A DNA stretch of 64,000 nucleotides from Ilex aquifolium (taxonomy: Eukaryota; Streptophyta; Magnoliopsida; Aquifoliales; Aquifoliaceae), in the NCBI GenBank assembly GCA_951799425.1, contig OX637401.1:33033780-33097779 (forward strand), in the 5' to 3' direction. Positions 36,613 through 51,184 of the stretch are shown here, piece by piece. The notes under the pieces are model-generated. The model ran no database searches, was not told the origin of the DNA, and saw nothing but the letters and a program-made list of their open reading frames with translations. The position numbers were made by a program, and so were the translations under genes. Numbering within the stretch: position 1 is the stretch's first letter; each line of letters starts with the position of its first letter.

Positions 36613-39600
36613 ATGGGAAATTACTTTTTTTTCCTAGTGGAGGGGAATTGGCAACTATACCAAACTTCCATCACTATTTCGAACTTGTTAGAAGATGAAT
36701 CACCAATTTTGATCTCAATATATTGGTTAGGGTTTCAAGTTCTCATTTCAATGCCGCAAGAGTTAGCTCAATCCGAGTTCGGGAGAAAAAGTTATGTCCG
36801 ATATACTATTTCATTTTAAAGGTGGACTACTTATTACACCAAACTTGCGTTACAATAGAGCCCATGCTAGAGGATTTTTCATGACTTTTGATGTGAATAA
36901 AATGGTTAGGGATTCAAGAATTCTTTACAATGCCGCAAGAATCATCTTAATCAGAGACCGGAGTAAAAAGTTATGTCAGAAATACTAAAGAATGGGAAAT
37001 TACTTTTTTTTCCTAGTGGAGGGGATTGCCAACTATACCAAAATTCCATCACCATTTCGAACTTGTTAGAAGATGAATCACCAATTTTGATCTCAATATA
37101 TTGGTTAGGGTTTCAAGTTCTCATTACAATGCCGCAAGAGTTAGCTCAATCCGAGTTCGGGAGAAAAAGTTATGTCCGATATACTATTTCATTTTAAAGG
37201 AGGACTACTTATTACACCAAACATGCGTTACAATAGAGCCCATGCTAGAGGATTTTTCATGACTTTTGATGTGAATAAAATGGTTAGGGATTCAAGAATT
37301 CTTTACAATGCAGCAAGAATCATCTTAATCAGAGACCGGAGTAAAAAGTTATGTCAGAAATACTAAAGAATGGGAAATTACTTTTTTTTCCTAGTGGAGG
37401 GGAATGGCCAACTATACCAAACTTCCATCACCATTTCGAACTTGTTAGAAGGTGAATCACTAATTTTGATCTCAATATATTGGTTAGGGTTTCAAGTTCT
37501 CATTACAATGCCGCAAGAGTTAGCTCAATCCGAGTTCGGGAGAAAAAGTTATGTCCGATATACTATTTCATTTTAAAGGTGGACTACTTATTACACCAAA
37601 CTTGCGTTACAATAGAGCCCATGCTAGAGGATTTTTCATGACTTTTGATGTGAATAAAATGGTTAGGGATTCAAGAATTCTTTACAATGCCGCAAGAATC
37701 ATCTTAATCAGAGACCGGAGTAAAAAGTTATGTCAGAAATACTAAAGAATGGGAAATTACTTTTTTTTCCTAGTGGAGGGGAATGGCCAACTATACCAAA
37801 CTTCCATCACCATTTCGAATTTGTTAGAAGGTGAATCACCAATTTTGATCTCAATATATTGGTTAGGGTTTCAAGTTCTCATTACAATGCCGCAAGAGTT
37901 AGCTCAATCCGAGTTCGGGAGAAAAAGTTATGTCCGATATACTATTTCATTTTAAAGGAGGACTACTTATTACACCAAACTTGCGTTACAATAGAGCCCA
38001 TGCTAGAGGATTTTTCATGACTTTTTATGTGAATAAAATGGTTAGGGATTCAAGAATTCTTTACAATGCAGCAAGAATCATCTTAATCAGAGACCGGAGT
38101 AAAAAGTTATGTCAGAAATACTAAAGAATGGGAAATTACTTTTTTTTCCTAGTGGAGGGGAATGGCCAACTATACCAAACTTCCATCACCATTTCGAACT
38201 TGTTAGAAGGTGAATCACCAATTTTGATCTCAATATATTGGTTAGGGTTTCAAGTTCTCATTTCAATGCCGCAAGAGTTAGCTCAATCCGAGTTCGGGAG
38301 AAAAAGTTATGTCCGATATACTATTTCATTTTAAAGGTGGACTACTTATTACACCAAACTTGCGTTACAATAGAGCCCATGCTAGAGGATTTTTCATGAC
38401 TTTTGATGTGAATAAAATGGTTAGGGATTCAAGAATTCTTTACAATGCCGCAAGAATCATCTTAATCAGAGACCGGAGTAAAAAGTTATGTCAGAAATAC
38501 TAAAGAATGGGAAATTACTTTTTTTTCCTAGTGGAGGGGAATGGCCAACTATACCAAACTTCCATCACCATTTCGAATTTGTTAGAAGGTGAATCACCAA
38601 TTTTGATCTCAATATATTGGTTAGGGTTTCAAGTTCTCATTACAATGCCGCAAGAGTTAGCTCAATCCGAGTTCGGGAGAAAAAGTTATGTCCGATATAC
38701 TATTTCATTTTAAAGGAGGACTACTTATTACACCAAACTTGCGTTACAATAGAGCCCATGCTAGAGGATTTTTCATGACTTTTTATGTGAATAAAATGGT
38801 TAGGGATTCAAGAATTCTTTACAATGCAGCAAGAATCATCTTATTTAGAGACCGGAGTAAAAAGTTATGTCAGAAATACTAAAGAATGGGAAATTACTTT
38901 TTTTTCGTAGTGGAGGGGATGGCCAACTATACCAAACTTCCATCACCATTTCGAACTTGTTAAAAGATGAATCACCAATTTTGATCTCAATATATTGGTT
39001 AGGGTTTCAAGTTCTCATTACAATGCCGCAAGAGTTAGCTCAATCCGAGTTCGGGAGAAACAGTTATGTCCGATATACTATTTCATTTTAAAGGTGGACT
39101 ACTTATTACACCAAACTTGCGTTACAATAGAGCCCATGCTAGAGGATTTTTCATGACTTTTGATGTGAATAAAATGGTTAGGGATTCAAGAATTCTTTAC
39201 AATGCAGCAAGAATCATCTTAATCAGAGACCGGAGTAAAAAGTTATGTCAGAAATACTAAAGAATGGAAAATTACTTTTTTTTCCTAGTGGAGGGGAATG
39301 GCCAACTATACCAAACTTCCATCACCATTTCGAACTTGTTAGAAGGTGAATCACCAATTTTGATCTCAATATATTGGTTAGGGTTTCAAGTTCTCATTTC
39401 AATGCCGCAAGAGTTAGCTCAATCCGAGTTCGGGAGAAAAAGTTATGTCCGATATACTATTTCATTTTAAAGGTGGACTACTTATTACACCAAACTTGCG
39501 TTACAATAGACCCCATGCTAGAGGATTTTTCATGACTTTTGATGTGAATAAAATGGTTAGGGATTCAAGAATTCTTTACAATGCCGCAAGAATCATCTTA

Positions 39601-42600
39601 ATCAGAGACCGGAGTAAAAAGTTATGTCAGAAATACTAAAGAATGGGAAATTACTTTTTTTTCCTAGTGGAGGGGAATGGCCAACTATACCAAACTTCCA
39701 TCACCATTTCGAACTTGTTAGAAGGTGAATCACCAATTTTGATCTCAATATATTGGTTAGGGTTTCAAGTTCTCATTACAATGCCGCAAGAGTTAGCTCA
39801 ATCCGAGTTCGGGAGAAAAAGTTATGTCCGATATACTATTTCATTTTAAAGGAGGACTACTTATTACACCAAACTTGTGTTACAATAGAGCCCATGCTAG
39901 AGGATTTTTCATGACTTTTGATGTGAATAAAATGGTTAGGGATTCAAGAATTCTTTACAATGCAGCAAGAATCATCTTAATCAGAGACCGGAGTAAAAAG
40001 TTATGTCAGAAATACTAAAGAATGGGAAATTACTTTTTTTTCCTAGTGGAGGGGAATTGGCAACTATACCAAACTTCCATCACTATTTCGAACTTGTTAG
40101 AAGATGAATCACCAATTTTGATCTCAATATATTGGTTAGGGTTTCAAGTTCTCATTTCAATGCCGCAAGAGTTAGCTCAATCCGAGTTCGGGAGAAAAAG
40201 TTATGTCCGATATACTATTTCATTTTAAAGGTGGACTACTTATTACACCAAACTTGCGTTACAATAGAGCCCATGCTAGAGGATTTTTCATGACTTTTGA
40301 TGTGAATAAAATGGTTAGGGATTCAAGAATTCTTTACAATGCCGCAAGAATCATCTTAATCAGAGACCGGAGTAAAAAGTTATGTCAGAAATACTAAAGA
40401 ATGGGAAATTACTTTTTTTTCCTAGTGGAGGGGATTGCCAACTATACCAAAATTCCATCACCATTTCGAACTTGTTAGAAGATGAATCACCAATTTTGAT
40501 CTCAATATATTGGTTAGGGTTTCAAGTTCTCATTACAATGCCGCAAGAGTTAGCTCAATCCGAGTTCGGGAGAAAAAGTTATGTCCGATATACTATTTCA
40601 TTTTAAAGGAGGACTACTTATTACACCAAACATGCGTTACAATAGAGCCCATGCTAGAGGATTTTTCATGACTTTTGATGTGAATAAAATGGTTAGGGAT
40701 TCAAGAATTCTTTACAATGCAGCAAGAATCATCTTAATCAGAGACCGGAGTAAAAAGTTATGTCAGAAATACTAAAGAATGGGAAATTACTTTTTTTTCC
40801 TAGTGGAGGGGAATGGCCAACTATACCAAACTTCCATCACCATTTCGAACTTGTTAGAAGGTGAATCACCAATTTTGATCTCAATATATTGGTTAGGGTT
40901 TCAAGTTCTCATTTCAATGCCGCAAGAGTTAGCTCAATCCGAGTTCGGGAGAAAAAGTTATGTCCGATATACTATTTCATTTTAAAGGTGGACTACTTAT
41001 TACACCAAACTTGCGTTACAATAGAGCCCATGCTAGAGGATTTTTCATGACTTTTGATGTGAATAAAATGGTTAGGGATTCAAGAATTCTTTACAATGCC
41101 GCAAGAATCATCTTAATCAGAGACCGGAGTAAAAAGTTATGTCAGAAATACTAAAGAATGGGAAATTACTTTTTTTTCCTAGTGGAGGGGAATGGCCAAC
41201 TATACCAAACTTCCATCACCATTTCGAATTTGTTAGAAGGTGAATCACCAATTTTGATCTCAATATATTGGTTAGGGTTTCAAGTTCTCATTACAATGCC
41301 GCAAGAGTTAGCTCAATCCGAGTTCGGGAGAAAAAGTTATGTCCGATATACTATTTCATTTTAAAGGAGGACTACTTATTACACCAAACTTGCGTTACAA
41401 TAGAGCCCATGCTAGAGGATTTTTCATGACTTTTTATGTGAATAAAATGGTTAGGGATTCAAGAATTCTTTACAATGCAGCAAGAATCATCTTATTTAGA
41501 GACCGGAGTAAAAAGTTATGTCAGAAATACTAAAGAATGGGAAATTACTTTTTTTTCGTAGTGGAGGGGATGGCCAACTATACCAAACTTCCATCACCAT
41601 TTCGAACTTGTTAAAAGATGAATCACCAATTTTGATCTCAATATATTGGTTAGGGTTTCAAGTTCTCATTACAATGCCGCAAGAGTTAGCTCAATCCGAG
41701 TTCGGGAGAAACAGTTATGTCCGATATACTATTTCATTTTAAAGGTGGACTACTTATTACACCAAACTTGCGTTACAATAGAGCCCATGCTAGAGGATTT
41801 TTCATGACTTTTGATGTGAATAAAATGGTTAGGGATTCAAGAATTCTTTACAATGCAGCAAGAATCATCTTAATCAGAGACCGGAGTAAAAAGTTATGTC
41901 AGAAATACTAAAGAATGGAAAATTACTTTTTTTTCCTAGTGGAGGGGAATGGCCAACTATACCAAACTTCCATCACCATTTCGAACTTGTTAGAAGGTGA
42001 ATCACCAATTTTGATCTCAATATATTGGTTAGGGTTTCAAGTTCTCATTTCAATGCCGCAAGAGTTAGCTCAATCCGAGTTCGGGAGAAAAAGTTATGTC
42101 CGATATACTATTTCATTTTAAAGGTGGACTACTTATTACACCAAACTTGCGTTACAATAGACCCCATGCTAGAGGATTTTTCATGACTTTTGATGTGAAT
42201 AAAATGGTTAGGGATTCAAGAATTCTTTACAATGCCGCAAGAATCATCTTAATCAGAGACCGGAGTAAAAAGTTATGTCAGAAATACTAAAGAATGGGAA
42301 ATTACTTTTTTTTCCTAGTGGAGGGGAATGGCCAACTATACCAAACTTCCATCACCATTTCGAACTTGTTAGAAGGTGAATCACCAATTTTGATCTCAAT
42401 ATATTGGTTAGGGTTTCAAGTTCTCATTACAATGCCGCAAGAGTTAGCTCAATCCGAGTTCGGGAGAAAAAGTTATGTCCGATATACTATTTCATTTTAA
42501 AGGAGGACTACTTATTACACCAAACTTGTGTTACAATAGAGCCCATGCTAGAGGATTTTTCATGACTTTTGATGTGAATAAAATGGTTAGGGATTCAAGA

Positions 42601-45600
42601 ATTCTTTACAATGCAGCAAGAATCATCTTAATCAGAGACCGGAGTAAAAAGTTATGTCAGAAATACTAAAGAATGGGAAATTACTTTTTTTTCCTAGTGG
42701 AGGGGAATTGGCAACTATACCAAACTTCCATCACTATTTCGAACTTGTTAGAAGATGAATCACCAATTTTGATCTCAATATATTGGTTAGGGTTTCAAGT
42801 TCTCATTTCAATGCCGCAAGAGTTAGCTCAATCCGAGTTCGGGAGAAAAAGTTATGTCCGATATACTATTTCATTTTAAAGGTGGACTACTTATTACACC
42901 AAACTTGCGTTACAATAGAGCCCATGCTAGAGGATTTTTCATGACTTTTGATGTGAATAAAATGGTTAGGGATTCAAGAATTCTTTACAATGCCGCAAGA
43001 ATCATCTTAATCAGAGACCGGAGTAAAAAGTTATGTCAGAAATACTAAAGAATGGGAAATTACTTTTTTTTCCTAGTGGAGGGGATTGCCAACTATACCA
43101 AAATTCCATCACCATTTCGAACTTGTTAGAAGATGAATCACCAATTTTGATCTCAATATATTGGTTAGGGTTTCAAGTTCTCATTACAATGCCGCAAGAG
43201 TTAGCTCAATCCGAGTTCGGGAGAAAAAGTTATGTCCGATATACTATTTCATTTTAAAGGAGGACTACTTATTACACCAAACATGCGTTACAATAGAGCC
43301 CATGCTAGAGGATTTTTCATGACTTTTGATGTGAATAAAATGGTTAGGGATTCAAGAATTCTTTACAATGCAGCAAGAATCATCTTAATCAGAGACCGGA
43401 GTAAAAAGTTATGTCAGAAATACTAAAGAATGGGAAATTACTTTTTTTTCCTAGTGGAGGGGAATGGCCAACTATACCAAACTTCCATCACCATTTCGAA
43501 CTTGTTAGAAGGTGAATCACCAATTTTGATCTCAATATATTGGTTAGGGTTTCAAGTTCTCATTTCAATGCCGCAAGAGTTAGCTCAATCCGAGTTCGGG
43601 AGAAAAAGTTATGTCCGATATACTATTTCATTTTAAAGGTGGACTACTTATTACACCAAACTTGCGTTACAATAGAGCCCATGCTAGAGGATTTTTCATG
43701 ACTTTTGATGTGAATAAAATGGTTAGGGATTCAAGAATTCTTTACAATGCCGCAAGAATCATCTTAATCAGAGACCGGAGTAAAAAGTTATGTCAGAAAT
43801 ACTAAAGAATGGGAAATTACTTTTTTTTCCTAGTGGAGGGGAATGGCCAACTATACCAAACTTCCATCACCATTTCGAATTTGTTAGAAGGTGAATCACC
43901 AATTTTGATCTCAATATATTGGTTAGGGTTTCAAGTTCTCATTACAATGCCGCAAGAGTTAGCTCAATCCGAGTTCGGGAGAAAAAGTTATGTCCGATAT
44001 ACTATTTCATTTTAAAGGAGGACTACTTATTACACCAAACTTGCGTTACAATAGAGCCCATGCTAGAGGATTTTTCATGACTTTTTATGTGAATAAAATG
44101 GTTAGGGATTCAAGAATTCTTTACAATGCAGCAAGAATCATCTTATTTAGAGACCGGAGTAAAAAGTTATGTCAGAAATACTAAAGAATGGGAAATTACT
44201 TTTTTTTCGTAGTGGAGGGGATGGCCAACTATACCAAACTTCCATCACCATTTCGAACTTGTTAAAAGATGAATCACCAATTTTGATCTCAATATATTGG
44301 TTAGGGTTTCAAGTTCTCATTACAATGCCGCAAGAGTTAGCTCAATCCGAGTTCGGGAGAAACAGTTATGTCCGATATACTATTTCATTTTAAAGGTGGA
44401 CTACTTATTACACCAAACTTGCGTTACAATAGAGCCCATGCTAGAGGATTTTTCATGACTTTTGATGTGAATAAAATGGTTAGGGATTCAAGAATTCTTT
44501 ACAATGCAGCAAGAATCATCTTAATCAGAGACCGGAGTAAAAAGTTATGTCAGAAATACTAAAGAATGGAAAATTACTTTTTTTTCCTAGTGGAGGGGAA
44601 TGGCCAACTATACCAAACTTCCATCACCATTTCGAACTTGTTAGAAGGTGAATCACCAATTTTGATCTCAATATATTGGTTAGGGTTTCAAGTTCTCATT
44701 TCAATGCCGCAAGAGTTAGCTCAATCCGAGTTCGGGAGAAAAAGTTATGTCCGATATACTATTTCATTTTAAAGGTGGACTACTTATTACACCAAACTTG
44801 CGTTACAATAGACCCCATGCTAGAGGATTTTTCATGACTTTTGATGTGAATAAAATGGTTAGGGATTCAAGAATTCTTTACAATGCCGCAAGAATCATCT
44901 TAATCAGAGACCGGAGTAAAAAGTTATGTCAGAAATACTAAAGAATGGGAAATTACTTTTTTTTCCTAGTGGAGGGGAATGGCCAACTATACCAAACTTC
45001 CATCACCATTTCGAACTTGTTAGAAGGTGAATCACCAATTTTGATCTCAATATATTGGTTAGGGTTTCAAGTTCTCATTACAATGCCGCAAGAGTTAGCT
45101 CAATCCGAGTTCGGGAGAAAAAGTTATGTCCGATATACTATTTCATTTTAAAGGAGGACTACTTATTACACCAAACTTGTGTTACAATAGAGCCCATGCT
45201 AGAGGATTTTTCATGACTTTTGATGTGAATAAAATGGTTAGGGATTCAAGAATTCTTTACAATGCAGCAAGAATCATCTTAATCAGAGACCGGAGTAAAA
45301 AGTTATGTCAGAAATACTAAAGAATGGGAAATTACTTTTTTTTCCTAGTGGAGGGGAATTGGCAACTATACCAAACTTCCATCACTATTTCGAACTTGTT
45401 AGAAGATGAATCACCAATTTTGATCTCAATATATTGGTTAGGGTTTCAAGTTCTCATTTCAATGCCGCAAGAGTTAGCTCAATCCGAGTTCGGGAGAAAA
45501 AGTTATGTCCGATATACTATTTCATTTTAAAGGTGGACTACTTATTACACCAAACTTGCGTTACAATAGAGCCCATGCTAGAGGATTTTTCATGACTTTT

Positions 45601-48600
45601 GATGTGAATAAAATGGTTAGGGATTCAAGAATTCTTTACAATGCCGCAAGAATCATCTTAATCAGAGACCGGAGTAAAAAGTTATGTCAGAAATACTAAA
45701 GAATGGGAAATTACTTTTTTTTCCTAGTGGAGGGGATTGCCAACTATACCAAAATTCCATCACCATTTCGAACTTGTTAGAAGATGAATCACCAATTTTG
45801 ATCTCAATATATTGGTTAGGGTTTCAAGTTCTCATTACAATGCCGCAAGAGTTAGCTCAATCCGAGTTCGGGAGAAAAAGTTATGTCCGATATACTATTT
45901 CATTTTAAAGGAGGACTACTTATTACACCAAACATGCGTTACAATAGAGCCCATGCTAGAGGATTTTTCATGACTTTTGATGTGAATAAAATGGTTAGGG
46001 ATTCAAGAATTCTTTACAATGCAGCAAGAATCATCTTAATCAGAGACCGGAGTAAAAAGTTATGTCAGAAATACTAAAGAATGGGAAATTACTTTTTTTT
46101 CCTAGTGGAGGGGAATGGCCAACTATACCAAACTTCCATCACCATTTCGAACTTGTTAGAAGGTGAATCACCAATTTTGATCTCAATATATTGGTTAGGG
46201 TTTCAAGTTCTCATTTCAATGCCGCAAGAGTTAGCTCAATCCGAGTTCGGGAGAAAAAGTTATGTCCGATATACTATTTCATTTTAAAGGTGGACTACTT
46301 ATTACACCAAACTTGCGTTACAATAGAGCCCATGCTAGAGGATTTTTCATGACTTTTGATGTGAATAAAATGGTTAGGGATTCAAGAATTCTTTACAATG
46401 CCGCAAGAATCATCTTAATCAGAGACCGGAGTAAAAAGTTATGTCAGAAATACTAAAGAATGGGAAATTACTTTTTTTTCCTAGTGGAGGGGAATGGCCA
46501 ACTATACCAAACTTCCATCACCATTTCGAATTTGTTAGAAGGTGAATCACCAATTTTGATCTCAATATATTGGTTAGGGTTTCAAGTTCTCATTACAATG
46601 CCGCAAGAGTTAGCTCAATCCGAGTTCGGGAGAAAAAGTTATGTCCGATATACTATTTCATTTTAAAGGAGGACTACTTATTACACCAAACTTGCGTTAC
46701 AATAGAGCCCATGCTAGAGGATTTTTCATGACTTTTTATGTGAATAAAATGGTTAGGGATTCAAGAATTCTTTACAATGCAGCAAGAATCATCTTATTTA
46801 GAGACCGGAGTAAAAAGTTATGTCAGAAATACTAAAGAATGGGAAATTACTTTTTTTTCCTAGTGGAGGGGATGGCCAACTATACCAAACTTCCATCACC
46901 ATTTCGAACTTGTTAAAAGATGAATCACCAATTTTGATCTCAATATATTGGTTAGGGTTTCAAGTTCTCATTACAATGCCGCAAGAGTTAGCTCAATCCG
47001 AGTTCGGGAGAAACAGTTATGTCCGATATACTATTTCATTTTAAAGGTGGACTACTTATTACACCAAACTTGCGTTACAATAGAGCCCATGCTAGAGGAT
47101 TTTTCATGACTTTTGATGTGAATAAAATGGTTAGGGATTCAAGAATTCTTTACAATGCAGCAAGAATCATCTTAATCAGAGACCGGAGTAAAAAGTTATG
47201 TCAGAAATACTAAAGAATGGAAAATTACTTTTTTTTCCTAGTGGAGGGGAATGGCCAACTATACCAAACTTCCATCACCATTTCGAACTTGTTAGAAGGT
47301 GAATCACCAATTTTGATCTCAATATATTGGTTAGGGTTTCAAGTTCTCATTTCAATGCCGCAAGAGTTAGCTCAATCCGAGTTCGGGAGAAAAAGTTATG
47401 TCCGATATACTATTTCATTTTAAAGGTGGACTACTTATTACACCAAACTTGCGTTACAATAGACCCCATGCTAGAGGATTTTTCATGACTTTTGATGTGA
47501 ATAAAATGGTTAGGGATTCAAGAATTCTTTACAATGCCGCAAGAATCATCTTAATCAGAGACCGGAGTAAAAAGTTATGTCAGAAATACTAAAGAATGGG
47601 AAATTACTTTTTTTTCCTAGTGGAGGGGAATGGCCAACTATACCAAACTTCCATCACCATTTCGAACTTGTTAGAAGGTGAATCACCAATTTTGATCTCA
47701 ATATATTGGTTAGGGTTTCAAGTTCTCATTACAATGCCGCAAGAGTTAGCTCAATCCGAGTTCGGGAGAAAAAGTTATGTCCGATATACTATTTCATTTT
47801 AAAGGAGGACTACTTATTACACCAAACTTGTGTTACAATAGAGCCCATGCTAGAGGATTTTTCATGACTTTTGATGTGAATAAAATGGTTAGGGATTCAA
47901 GAATTCTTTACAATGCAGCAAGAATCATCTTAATCAGAGACCGGAGTAAAAAGTTATGTCAGAAATACTAAAGAATGGGAAATTACTTTTTTTTCCTAGT
48001 GGAGGGGAATTGGCAACTATACCAAACTTCCATCACTATTTCGAACTTGTTAGAAGATGAATCACCAATTTTGATCTCAATATATTGGTTAGGGTTTCAA
48101 GTTCTCATTTCAATGCCGCAAGAGTTAGCTCAATCCGAGTTCGGGAGAAAAAGTTATGTCCGATATACTATTTCATTTTAAAGGTGGACTACTTATTACA
48201 CCAAACTTGCGTTACAATAGAGCCCATGCTAGAGGATTTTTCATGACTTTTGATGTGAATAAAATGGTTAGGGATTCAAGAATTCTTTACAATGCCGCAA
48301 GAATCATCTTAATCAGAGACCGGAGTAAAAAGTTATGTCAGAAATACTAAAGAATGGGAAATTACTTTTTTTTCCTAGTGGAGGGGATTGCCAACTATAC
48401 CAAAATTCCATCACCATTTCGAACTTGTTAGAAGATGAATCACCAATTTTGATCTCAATATATTGGTTAGGGTTTCAAGTTCTCATTACAATGCCGCAAG
48501 AGTTAGCTCAATCCGAGTTCGGGAGAAAAAGTTATGTCCGATATACTATTTCATTTTAAAGGAGGACTACTTATTACACCAAACATGCGTTACAATAGAG

Positions 48601-50427
48601 CCCATGCTAGAGGATTTTTCATGACTTTTGATGTGAATAAAATGGTTAGGGATTCAAGAATTCTTTACAATGCAGCAAGAATCATCTTAATCAGAGACCG
48701 GAGTAAAAAGTTATGTCAGAAATACTAAAGAATGGGAAATTACTTTTTTTTCCTAGTGGAGGGGAATGGCCAACTATACCAAACTTCCATCACCATTTCG
48801 AACTTGTTAGAAGGTGAATCACCAATTTTGATCTCAATATATTGGTTAGGGTTTCAAGTTCTCATTTCAATGCCGCAAGAGTTAGCTCAATCCGAGTTCG
48901 GGAGAAAAAGTTATGTCCGATATACTATTTCATTTTAAAGGTGGACTACTTATTACACCAAACTTGCGTTACAATAGAGCCCATGCTAGAGGATTTTTCA
49001 TGACTTTTGATGTGAATAAAATGGTTAGGGATTCAAGAATTCTTTACAATGCCGCAAGAATCATCTTAATCAGAGACCGGAGTAAAAAGTTATGTCAGAA
49101 ATACTAAAGAATGGGAAATTACTTTTTTTTCCTAGTGGAGGGGAATGGCCAACTATACCAAACTTCCATCACCATTTCGAATTTGTTAGAAGGTGAATCA
49201 CCAATTTTGATCTGAATATATTGGTTAGGGTTTCAAGTTCTCATTACAATGCCGCAAGAGTTAGCTCAATCCGAGTTCGGGAGAAAAAGTTATGTCCGAT
49301 ATACTATTTCATTTTAAAGGAGGACTACTTATTACACCAAACTTGCGTTACAATAGAGCCCATGCTAGAGGATTTTTCATGACTTTTTATGTGAATAAAA
49401 TGGTTAGGGATTCAAGAATTCTTTACAATGCAGCAAGAATCATCTTATTTAGAGACCGGAGTAAAAAGTTATGTCAGAAATACTAAAGAATGGGAAATTA
49501 CTTTTTTTTCGTAGTGGAGGGGATGGCCAACTATACCAAACTTCCATCACCATTTCGAACTTGTTAAAAGATGAATCACCAATTTTGATCTCAATATATT
49601 GGTTAGGGTTTCAAGTTCTCATTACAATGCCGCAAGAGTTAGCTCAATCCGAGTTCGGGAGAAACAGTTATGTCCGATATACTATTTCATTTTAAAGGTG
49701 GACTACTTATTACACCAAACTTGCGTTACAATAGAGCCCATGCTAGAGGATTTTTCATGACTTTTGATGTGAATAAAATGGTTAGGGATTCAAGAATTCT
49801 TTACAATGCAGCAAGAATCATCTTAATCAGAGACCGGAGTAAAAAGTTATGTCAGAAATACTAAAGAATGGAAAATTACTTTTTTTTCCTAGTGGAGGGG
49901 AATGGCCAACTATACCAAACTTCCATCACCATTTCGAACTTGTTAGAAGGTGAATCACCAATTTTGATCTCAATATATTGGTTAGGGTTTCAAGTTCTCA
50001 TTTCAATGCCGCAAGAGTTAGCTCAATCCGAGTTCGGGAGAAAAAGTTATGTCCGATATACTATTTCATTTTAAAGGTGGACTACTTATTACACCAAACT
50101 TGCGTTACAATAGACCCCATGCTAGAGGATTTTTCATGACTTTTGATGTGAATAAAATGGTTAGGGATTCAAGAATTCTTTACAATGCCGCAAGAATCAT
50201 CTTAATCAGAGACCGGAGTAAAAAGTTATGTCAGAAATACTAAAGAATGGGAAATTACTTTTTTTTCCTAGTGGAGGGGAATGGCCAACTATACCAAACT
50301 TCCATCACCATTTCGAACTTGTTAGAACATGAATCACCAATTTTGATCTCAATATATTGGTTAGGGTTTCAAGTTCTCATTACAATGCCGCAAGAGTTAG
50401 CTCAATCCGAGTTCGGGAGAAAAAGTT
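36415..50427 (+). repeat. Seven-monomer higher-order repeat (2651 bp), five successive copies
   Basis: Copies start at 36415, 39824, 42475, 45126 and 47777. The last four are 2651 bp each. The first is 3409 bp because a two-monomer (758-bp) segment carrying GACTTTTTATGTG is present twice (near 38030 and 38788). Private markers return once per unit: CAAACTTGTGTTAC (36465, 39874, 42525 and on), CCAAAATTCCATC, GACTTTTTATGTG, GTTAAAAGATG, GAATGGAAAATT and AATAGACCCCATG. Copies differ only by isolated bases, such as TTTTCCTAG instead of TTTTCGTAG near 46857 and GATCTGAAT near 49211. This is the most homogeneous HOR in the window. Confidence 0.9.
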
Positions 50428-51184
50428 ATGTCCGATATACTATTTCATTTTAAAGGTGGACTACTTATTACACCAAACTTGCGTAACAATAGACCCCATG
50501 CTAGAGGATTTTTCATGACTTTTGATGTGAATAAAATGGTTAGGGATTCAAGAATTCTTTACAATGCCGCAAGAATCATCTTATTTAGAGACCGGAGTAA
50601 AAAGTTATGTCAGAAATACTAAAGAATGGGAAATTACTTTTTTTTCCTAGTGGAGGGGAATGGCCAACTATACCAAACTTCCATCACCATTTCGAACTTG
50701 TTAGAAGATGAATCACCAATTTTGATCTTAATATATTGGTTAGGGTTTCAAGTTCTCATTACAATGCCGCAAGAGTTAGCTCAATCCGAGTTCGGGAGAA
50801 AAAGTTATGTCCGATATACTATTTCATTTTAAAGGTGGACTACTTATTACACCAAACTTGCGTTACAATAGACCCCATGCTAGAGGATTTTTCATGACTT
50901 TTGATGTGAATAAAATGGTTAGGGATTCAAGAATTCTTTACAATGCCGCAAGAATCATCTTATTTAGAGACCGGAGTAAAAAGTTATGTCAGAAATACTA
51001 AAGAATGGGAAATTACTTTTTTTTCGTAGTGGAGGGGATGGCCAACTATACCAAACTTCCATCACCATTTCGAACTTGTTAGAAGATTAATCACCAATTT
51101 TGATCTCAATATATTGGTTAGGGTTTCAAGTTCTCATTACAATGCCGCAAGAGTTAGCTCAATCCGAGTTCGGGAGAAAAAGTT
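50428..51184 (+). repeat. Transition monomers between two HOR families
   Basis: About two monomers that fit neither the seven-monomer unit on the left nor the six-monomer unit on the right. They carry GCGTAACAATAGACCCC near 50482, GATCTTAATATATTGG near 50724 and GAAGATTAATC near 51081. The AATAGACCCCATG marker links them to the left family and to monomers right of the retroelement (62047-62241). Confidence 0.6.
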
